Positions 7,203 to 11,516 of a stretch of DNA of 11,516 nucleotides are shown piece by piece. Under the pieces are notes generated by a model, which ran no database searches, was not told where the DNA came from, and saw nothing but the letters and a program-made list of their open reading frames with translations. The stretch is from 0-14-3-00-41-53 sp041500225 (lineage in GTDB: Bacteria > Nitrospirota > Thermodesulfovibrionia > Thermodesulfovibrionales > SM23-35): assembly GCA_041500225.1 (NCBI GenBank), contig JBGQLV010000068.1, positions 1 through 11,516 on the forward strand. Direction: 5' to 3'. Position 1 is the stretch's first letter, and the number at the start of each line of letters is the position of its first letter. The translations under genes were made by a program, and so were the position numbers.

Positions 7203-7295
7203 TGCCCGCAATTTCATTTAACGTTTCCGTTGCAAAAGAAGCCTGAAGGGTTTGGACATTAGTCTTTTGCAACGTGTTATCTGCAGTTGCGGGCA
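7203..7295. repeat. Intergenic palindromic element B (best-preserved copy)
   Basis: This 93-bp element has near-perfect symmetry. It begins TGCCCGCAA (7203) and ends TTGCGGGCA (7295). The inner arms CGTTGCAAAAGA (7228-7239) and TCTTTTGCAACG (7263-7274) are perfect 12-bp complements. The loop holds AAGCCTGAAGGGTTTGGAC and ATTAGTC, shared with element A. Read along the genes, the sequence CAGATAAC lies near the upstream end and ACGTTAAAT near the downstream end. The element stops exactly where the ribosome binding site of the TPR gene begins. The rest of the gap (7296-7394) shows nothing recognisable. Confidence 0.8.
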
Positions 7296-7394
7296 AGCTT
7301 TTCTGACATTCAAGCTTCAAGCCCTGCCTCCAACGCCCCCTCTAAAGAATAGAAATTGCTGACCCCTCAATTTTTTTACCCCTGTCCTCTGTCC

Positions 7395-8315
7395 TTATCC
7401 CATGTTAGTGTCTGATTTACCGCCTTCCGGTATCTCGAATTTATTTGACTTATTTAGTATATAAATCTTTCCAGGCGATGGATCATCAATACTTTGTCCC
7501 ATAAAACTAAAAGGTTTCGGAATTTGTTCAATACCATCTTTGTCGAATATCAGACAATCATTAGGGTATAGCCTCGGTTTAACCTTATCTAATCCTTCGT
7601 CTATTATTTCTTTATTTGGAATCTTAATACCTCCAGCCAGAGTAGTCGTGATCAATCTTTGAGGACTTTCTACTTTAATCAACAAAATTAAATCAGGAAT
7701 TTTGTCTTCTTTTTTCATGCGTTCTATCTGATCTCTTGATTCGGTAACAACGCTACGATGTAACCAACCACGGGCTTTTAGATTTTTATCAGATGCCCTT
7801 ACCTTTAACCAATCTCCTTCTGTAGCCAAGGTTAAAACCTCATTCCCAAAAGATAGCTTACCTGCATCTGCCAAATCTTCAACTTTTGACCGAAGATGTG
7901 CCTCCTTTGCGCGGACAAAAAAAGATTTGGGTTTTGGTTCCTTCGGTTGCTTTATTTTCCAAGTATAATATCGAATATTGTTCCAAAAAGACTGAAGTGT
8001 TCTTTGTTTGATAATACGGCCCTCGCTATCCAATGCAAGCACATCTCCCTTATGATACTTCACACCTCTAAAGATCAGATCGTCTTTTATCAGAATATCA
8101 CTATTTGGCTGCTCCCAAAATGGCGCAATCTGTGCGTCTCCGTTATTAAAATTCATAACTATATGTTCTCCTATCGATTTTACTTCAATATCAATGGTGT
8201 CTCCACCAGCATCATAGATTTCCACTCGAAGTGGCGGCTTTACTAAGATAATGAAAGTAGCAGCAAGCAGGGCTGAAACTAACACTGCAAGTATGGCATA
8301 TCGATATTTTTTCAT
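7395..8315 (-). CDS. Membrane-anchored SH3b (bacterial SH3) domain protein
   Basis: 306 residues from ATG 8315. The upstream region has AAAGGA about 13 bases away and a G-rich GGGGGT nearer, so the site is not ideal. A single hydrophobic segment (residues 7-25, AILAVLVSALLAATFIILV) acts as an anchor or uncleaved signal, placing the rest outside the cytoplasm. Residues about 132-191 fit an SH3b domain: FFVRAKEAHLRSKVE, then GNEVLTLATEGDWLKVRA, then ARGWLHRSVV, the usual VRA-LR...W-KV...GW-H series. SH3b domains commonly bind peptidoglycan or peptides. The flanking regions (30-125 and 200-306) match nothing I know. Residues 122-130 are Pro/Lys-rich, likely a linker. The gene starts 58 bp after the stop of the membrane protein gene upstream, so the two may form an operon. 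Confidence 0.88.
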   Translation of the reverse strand: MKKYRYAILAVLVSALLAATFIILVKPPLRVEIYDAGGDTIDIEVKSIGEHIVMNFNNGDAQIAPFWEQPNSDILIKDDLIFRGVKYHKGDVLALDSEGRIIKQRTLQSFWNNIRYYTWKIKQPKEPKPKSFFVRAKEAHLRSKVEDLADAGKLSFGNEVLTLATEGDWLKVRASDKNLKARGWLHRSVVTESRDQIERMKKEDKIPDLILLIKVESPQRLITTTLAGGIKIPNKEIIDEGLDKVKPRLYPNDCLIFDKDGIEQIPKPFSFMGQSIDDPSPGKIYILNKSNKFEIPEGGKSDTNMG

Positions 8316-8373
8316 GTATTTACCCCCATCCTTTCTGTTCTAAGAATTCCTTTTTAGGTTGTTCCTCTTGGTT

Positions 8374-9114
8374 CTACTTTTTAGATATAGCCTCCGAAGG
8401 AGGAAGAATTGTGCTATCCAATCGAGTTGCCATACGTTTTTTGCGATAATACCACTTAGCCAATAGAATAGAGGAAAAAAATGGAAGCCCAAAGACAATA
8501 AACCATGTAAGAGTACGTGTCATAGTATTCTTAATATCAGGAATGCTACTGACCCCTTGGCTCGTCATTATGGGGACTACTATTAACATAGTAAGAATAA
8601 TAAAGAGGAGGTAAGAGCCGATAAACATCAGGGATGAAAGCCAAATGGCGCGGCCTTTACTAAGAGGGGAATTTACCATTAGTGAAGCATCCTGGTTGGG
8701 AATTTTCTGGCGCAGTATTGCGAGTGCTTCTTGCCACTTCTCTGTCTTCAGCACAATCGGCCTGCACCACTGAGGACCATGAAAATCAATTGCAATCAGG
8801 GTTTGTTTTGGATCGGAAACGTAATTAATTACGTCAGAAAAAGGTACCATTGTATCCTCTCTTTTGAGCCAAACATATTCTAGAATGAGGTACAAAGGGA
8901 TAAATCCAGGTGCAAATAAACCAGAGGTTACAATCAGGAGTCCGAAAAATATAGCAAGTCCTAACCCCCACCGGGCACCCAGTGAAAAGACATGGCGACC
9001 GCAGATTCGAAAGCCGTCATCGGTGAACTCAATCTTTCCTTCTCCACGGTAGTTTCCATAGCCGTTTAAAGGCTTGATTTTTACTTTGCGAAACTTTCCG
9101 TAAAATGTCTCCAT
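8374..9114 (-). CDS. Four-helix membrane protein with a possible split PH-like domain
   Basis: 246 residues from ATG 9114, with GGGAGG eight bases upstream. Hydrophobic segments lie at about 50-66, 68-83, 158-182 and 202-219, forming two hairpins. Between the pairs, residues 85-138 (REDTMVPFSDVINYVSDPKQ, then TLIAIDFHGPQWCRPIVLKT and the helix EKWQEALAIL) look like bacterial PH-like (YdbT/YvbH type) sheets ended by a helix. The N-terminal 5-40 segment (GKIEFTDDGFRI) could supply the first strands. This assignment rests on pattern alone and may be wrong. The C-terminus is basic (WYYRKKRMATR) and then Ser/Pro-rich, typical of a cytosolic tail. It precedes the SH3b gene and may be its partner. 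Confidence 0.86.
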   Translation of the reverse strand: METFYGKFRKVKIKPLNGYGNYRGEGKIEFTDDGFRICGRHVFSLGARWGLGLAIFFGLLIVTSGLFAPGFIPLYLILEYVWLKREDTMVPFSDVINYVSDPKQTLIAIDFHGPQWCRPIVLKTEKWQEALAILRQKIPNQDASLMVNSPLSKGRAIWLSSLMFIGSYLLFIILTMLIVVPIMTSQGVSSIPDIKNTMTRTLTWFIVFGLPFFSSILLAKWYYRKKRMATRLDSTILPPSEAISKK

Positions 9115-9134
9115 TTCTTATTCCTCCCTTTTCT

Positions 9135-9175
9135 TGCCCGCACTGAGAAGATAACTCTACTTTATCTTCCGCTCA
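9135..9175. repeat. Intergenic palindromic element E (short form)
   Basis: A mini version of the family in the 58-bp gap between genes. It starts TTGCCCGCACTGA. It then forms a perfect 8-bp stem: GAAGATAA (9147-9154) pairs with TTATCTTC (9162-9169) around a 7-base loop. The shared outer end and GATAAC word point to an element that has lost its centre. It touches the stop codon of the upstream gene. Confidence 0.55.
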
Positions 9176-9625
9176 TCTTTCGCTGACTGTGACCTTTCCT
9201 ATATCTACTGTCTTAGCAGCTTTGTCGATCTTGAATAAAACAGGGACACCATTTTTGTCCAGTAGTAGCGCATAACGAGTCATTCCGCTCGGTATTTCTT
9301 TATATTCGTATGCAACACCAATTTCCTCGTTGGGCGGAAAGGTTCTACGGTCTACCTTGAGCTTAAAAGCGCCCTTCGCATCTGTCTGGGCAGTTGGATT
9401 TAATACCCTACCCGCATCACCAACTTTGATACTGTAGTCCTTGCCCATTAGCCAGACTGTCTTCCCGGGAATTGGAGAGCCTTCGGCATTCACCAATATG
9501 CCAGTGACAACAAGCACGGTAGTATCTCCTTTTTCCTCTCTTGTTTCACCAATGGCTACTGAAGAGATACCCGAGACAAACAAACTAAGGACTAAAATTC
9601 CCATAACATTAGATCGGATGAACAT
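9173..9625 (-). CDS. Secreted protein with a carboxypeptidase-regulatory-like domain
   Basis: The frame allows ATG 9640, but that codon overlaps the GGAGG site. ATG 9625, eight bases after GGAGG, gives 150 residues. The signal peptide is MFIRSNVMGILVLSLFVSGI plus SSVA. Residues about 28-105 follow the transthyretin-like pattern: VVTGILVNAEGSPIPGKTVW, then TAQTDAKGAFKLKVDR. That is the classic G-x-V-x-D-x-x-G-x-P opening and T-D-x-x-G-x-F middle of carboxypeptidase-regulatory-like sandwiches. The C-terminus (DKNGVPVLFKID, DIGKVTVSER) parallels the end of the 10497-11264 gene, so the two are probably paralogous. Its gap from the gene upstream holds element C and its downstream gap holds element E. 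Confidence 0.9.
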   Translation of the reverse strand: MFIRSNVMGILVLSLFVSGISSVAIGETREEKGDTTVLVVTGILVNAEGSPIPGKTVWLMGKDYSIKVGDAGRVLNPTAQTDAKGAFKLKVDRRTFPPNEEIGVAYEYKEIPSGMTRYALLLDKNGVPVLFKIDKAAKTVDIGKVTVSER

Positions 9626-9644
9626 AATAAATACCTCCATTCCC

Positions 9645-9735
9645 TGCCATCAATGACCAGATAACGTTTTTGTCGGAAAAGAAGCCGTTAAAGCACGAAT
9701 TAATGTCTCGTCCGCAATGTTCGTATACTTGCCCC
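9645..9735. repeat. Intergenic palindromic element C
   Basis: Gene-proximal end: TGCCATCAATGACCAGATAACG. Centre: GTCGGAAAAGAAGCCG, matching the AAAAGAAGCC word of element B. The far end, GTCTCGTCCGCAATG, pairs imperfectly with the GTCGGAAAAGA arm. It is more decayed than B but fits the same outline. It lies immediately upstream of the ribosome binding site of the 9173-9625 gene. Confidence 0.55.
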
Positions 9736-9778
9736 ATTTACTTCTGCCCCTCCTTGAGGTCACTTCATGACGTCGTCA

Positions 9779-10315
9779 TTATCGCCAGGTAGGGCAATCA
9801 ATTGGCTTCTCCTGCTTAAACTGGATGCTATGCGGGACAGCATCGCCACTTATCCCCCCAAAGATCACCTCGAACTCGAACGTATCAGGGTTGGTCGGAT
9901 TCCAATCCTCAAGTCGCACTACACTACCAGTGCCTTCGTTACGGTAGCTGCCTGCAAATCCAAACCCTTTGGAAAGAATGCCTTTACGGTCACCAAGAAG
10001 CAAAAAGGAACCAATTTCCTGGCGGAGTTTCTCACTTGCCGAACGGAGGCTCTCGCCTTCCTGCAATATCAGTGAACTATCAAGACGCACCCTGACCAGG
10101 ATGAACTGTCCACCTTCTAATGGGGTCATAATCATCCCAGACCAGTAAATCAACTTGGAAGCCTTGCGGCACTTGAGAACTTCAATCTTAGGTTTGATGG
10201 GTGTGTTTGTCGAGATTCCAGATTCAGCACTCAATGAGTTATTACCACTGACTACTATCAAACACACCCCAACAACAAACAAAACCGTAAAGGCTATTCT
10301 TACTTTTTTACTCAT
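9779..10315 (-). CDS. Secreted protein of unknown function
   Basis: 178 residues from ATG 10315, with AAGGAG five bases upstream. The signal peptide (RIAFTVLFVVGVCLIVVSGN) probably ends after SLSA. The mature part reads as a beta protein: GQFILVRVRLDSSL, IGSFLLLGDRKGIL, a glycine-rich FGFAGSYRNEGTG turn, and a final FEFEVIFGGISGD strand. This order resembles Ig-like exported domains of the DUF4352 kind, but no match is certain. Two cysteines in the mature region (KCRKAS near the start and DCPTWR at the end) could staple the fold. The 3' flank has a 13-bp palindrome ATGACGTCGTCAT at 9767-9779. The gene follows the terminator at 10369 and therefore probably has its own promoter in 10316-10368, where I cannot identify one. 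Confidence 0.87.
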   Translation of the reverse strand: MSKKVRIAFTVLFVVGVCLIVVSGNNSLSAESGISTNTPIKPKIEVLKCRKASKLIYWSGMIMTPLEGGQFILVRVRLDSSLILQEGESLRSASEKLRQEIGSFLLLGDRKGILSKGFGFAGSYRNEGTGSVVRLEDWNPTNPDTFEFEVIFGGISGDAVPHSIQFKQEKPIDCPTWR

Positions 10316-10368
10316 TGTTCTCCTTATAATCCTTATTTGCTAACCTTTGTCCCATTTCTTTTATTTGT

Positions 10369-10395
10369 AAAAACCCTGAGGCAGAAACCGCAGGG
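10369..10395 (-). terminator. Rho-independent terminator
   Basis: On the minus strand CCCTGCGG (10388-10395) pairs with CCTCAGGG (10374-10381) around the loop TTTCTG, with one mismatch, and is followed directly by TTTTT (10369-10373). It lies about 100 bp after the stop of the 10497-11264 gene. The rest of this 181-bp gap (10316-10368 and 10396-10496) shows no palindromic element and no gene. Confidence 0.72.
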
Positions 10396-10496
10396 CGTCA
10401 AAGTCAAAATTAAAATAGCCTGACCTATCCAAGGTCTTTTGCTCTCTCTTGGTTGCCCCTCTTTTCCTAACTGCATACATAAAGATTGGCACGTCT

Positions 10497-11264
10497 CTAT
10501 CTTCGGGTAATATCTCCTACATCAATGATTGTTGAACTACTTTCCTCCACTACAATCAAAACGGGATTCCCGCTGTCGTCCGTCAGAGCAGAGCCATAAA
10601 CTACTGAGATCGCCCACTTTCCTGTTGGGACATTGCTAAATTGAAATCTTCCAGACAAATCAGTACTTGCTTTAAGATTATTTGTTTTATAGGTATATGT
10701 AAAAATAAGTTTGCCATCTTTGACCTCTCCTTCGGCCATTTGAAGGCGTAAATCCTTTACCGGCATCTTATCCTTGTTCAGTACTCTGCCTACTATGCTG
10801 ACATTTGCTGATCCTTTCTTGACCTCTGGTGGTTGAGGAGAAAGTGTTGAAGATTTTTTTTCGACAAATAAAACACGCGCCACACCTTTAAAATCCGATG
10901 CATAGTAGGATGTTGTTACATAAAGAGGAGGCTTATTCGTTGCCTTTTTATAAGCCCCGTCGCCCATCATATTGACGCCTTCTCCTTTAACCCCAAGGAT
11001 TTCGAACAGTGAATTCATTATTTTGAAGCAGGTATTGTCACCCCAACATGCGAAGTCGTTACGTGTAAGTCCCTCAAGCGATCGGATAGGTTTGTCTAAT
11101 GGAGTAATAAATAACCACTTCTTATCCCAAGTTTTCAGCAATTCTAAGACGCTCGAACTTGCTTCAATTTTAACGACGGGTTGATCTGAAGGTTTGTCTT
11201 GAGCATATGTTCCAACCACAAGCATACACAAAGACACAATAATCATAAAAACTTTTTTATACAT
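10497..11264 (-). CDS. Secreted protein with C-terminal carboxypeptidase-regulatory-like domain
   Basis: 255 residues from ATG 11264, with AAAGGAG seven bases upstream. The signal peptide is MYKKVFMIIVSLCMLVVGTY followed by A, with cleavage before QDK. Residues about 30-130 are unrecognised and contain two cysteines in DFACWGDNTCFKIM, probably a disulfide. After a Pro-rich linker (LSPQPPEVKK), residues about 152-255 form a beta-sandwich: VSIVGRVLNKDKMPVKDLRL, then ASTDLSGRFQFSNVPTGKWA. This is the usual G-x-V and T-D-x-x-G-x-F plus V-x-x-G-x-Y-like pattern. The ending NPVLIVV, DVGDITRR resembles the end of the 9173-9625 product. It begins 25 bp after the stop of the interrupted gene fragment and ends before the terminator. 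Confidence 0.9.
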   Translation of the reverse strand: MYKKVFMIIVSLCMLVVGTYAQDKPSDQPVVKIEASSSVLELLKTWDKKWLFITPLDKPIRSLEGLTRNDFACWGDNTCFKIMNSLFEILGVKGEGVNMMGDGAYKKATNKPPLYVTTSYYASDFKGVARVLFVEKKSSTLSPQPPEVKKGSANVSIVGRVLNKDKMPVKDLRLQMAEGEVKDGKLIFTYTYKTNNLKASTDLSGRFQFSNVPTGKWAISVVYGSALTDDSGNPVLIVVEESSSTIIDVGDITRR

Positions 11265-11289
11265 CTCTATTCTCCTTTCTACAATTTGC

Positions 11290-11436
11290 CTATTTACTTG
11301 ATAGATTTACAGGAATTGATTTCCCATCGCCGTATTGGAGATTTATCACTTTTTCAGCAGGTGGAACGACGACAATTGTCCTGCTCGACAAATTCGGAAC
11401 AACTATCTCGAGTTTAAAGTTAGTCCTACCAGGTTT
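11290..11436 (-). pseudogene. 3' remnant of an exported-protein gene interrupted by an insertion sequence
   Basis: A frame of 48 codons, open from a TGA at 11437-11439 to TAG at 11290-11292, reads as ordinary protein (TNFKLEIVVPNLSSRTIVVV, then INLQYGDGKSIPVNLSS). It has no start codon and no ribosome site of its own. It ends 25 bp before the next gene with operon-like spacing. Its upstream end overlaps the end of the transposase frame. The simplest reading is that an insertion sequence landed in this gene and left its C-terminal part on this side. The exact element boundary, somewhere near 11405-11450, is not resolved. The family of the lost gene is unknown. Confidence 0.6.
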
Positions 11437-11516
11437 TCAAGTTTATAATAATTAACCGGGACATCATATCCCAGCGCCTCATGCGGCCTATAGGTGTTGT
11501 ACTTTATCCTGTAGGC
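11403..11516 (-). CDS. IS transposase C-terminal fragment (rve integrase core, IS3/IS481-like)
   Basis: 37 residues in frame from the window edge to TAG at 11403-11405. The segment YNTYRPHEALGYDVPVNYY is the hallmark end of the rve integrase core in IS3/IS481-type transposases (the N-x-x-RPH-x-ALGY-x-TP motif). In the complete enzyme this region follows the catalytic Glu of the DDE triad, which lies outside the window. The last dozen residues (ENLVGLTLNSR) may be encoded by target DNA beyond the element end. The family cannot be settled from this fragment. Confidence 0.88.
   Translation of the reverse strand, partial: AYRIKYNTYRPHEALGYDVPVNYYKLENLVGLTLNSR

Noticed and set aside
7117..7320. 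A 67-codon minus-strand frame overlapping the TPR gene start
   Set aside because: It mainly translates palindromic element B and has no start signal; the TPR start at 7187 is better supported.
2928..9735. Calling the array a proven integron
   Set aside because: No integrase gene or attI is in the window and the palindrome ends do not match the attC consensus well, so this stays a hypothesis.
9767..9779. Palindrome ATGACGTCGTCAT as an operator
   Set aside because: It lies just after a stop codon, not near a start or promoter, and is single-copy here; chance or a minor 3' hairpin is more likely.

Overview
The window is an AT-rich (by eye roughly 40-45% GC) stretch of bacterial DNA in which every supportable gene lies on the minus strand, so transcription runs from the right edge (11516) to the left edge (1). 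Purine-rich AGGAG-type ribosome binding sites precede nearly every gene, and most products carry signal peptides, a lipobox or membrane segments, so this is a Gram-negative-type bacterium with a large exported proteome. The taxon cannot be fixed from the sequence. Planctomycetota of the anammox type, Nitrospirota or Desulfobacterota would all fit, and I hold this loosely.

Layout in transcription order. The right edge holds the C-terminal end of an rve/DDE insertion-sequence transposase (11403-11516). It runs into the 3' remnant of an apparently interrupted gene (11290-11436). Next come a secreted protein with a carboxypeptidase-regulatory-like domain (10497-11264), an intrinsic terminator (10369-10395), a secreted protein of unknown function (9779-10315), a second secreted protein with the same kind of beta-sandwich domain (9173-9625), a four-helix membrane protein with a possible PH-like domain (8374-9114), a membrane-anchored SH3b protein (7395-8315), a periplasmic TPR protein (6390-7187) and a small exported beta protein (5892-6368). 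That last gene continues into a second open frame (5479-5904) only through a -1 shift at a GGGAAAA heptamer. Two exported unknowns (4854-5453 and 4212-4805), a lipoprotein (3546-4151) and a 92-residue membrane protein (3097-3375) follow. The last gene is a very large exported protein that starts at 2911 and leaves the window: a seven-bladed WD40 propeller, a charged coiled coil, a sandwich domain, a PEGA-like domain and a perfect PPPVYI hexapeptide tail.

The least explained signal is between the genes. Five gaps (2928-3050, 3401-3515, 7203-7295, 9135-9175, 9645-9735) hold related imperfect palindromes. They share a CAGATAACG/CGTTATCTG arm, a TGCCCGCAA-like outer end and, in the better copies, a GTCCAAACC...CAGGCTT centre. 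They sit directly upstream of the ribosome binding site of the following gene. The combination of a one-way array of unrelated exported unknowns, palindromic sites in many of the gaps and no metabolic gene resembles a mobile cassette array. The sites are not textbook attC, and a MITE- or REP-like family is the main alternative.

No tRNA, rRNA, CRISPR array or integrase gene is visible. The genes look like an envelope or secreted protein cluster built on protein-protein interaction folds (WD40, TPR, SH3b, PEGA, beta-sandwich). No enzyme active site was recognised apart from the transposase fragment, whose catalytic residues lie outside the window.
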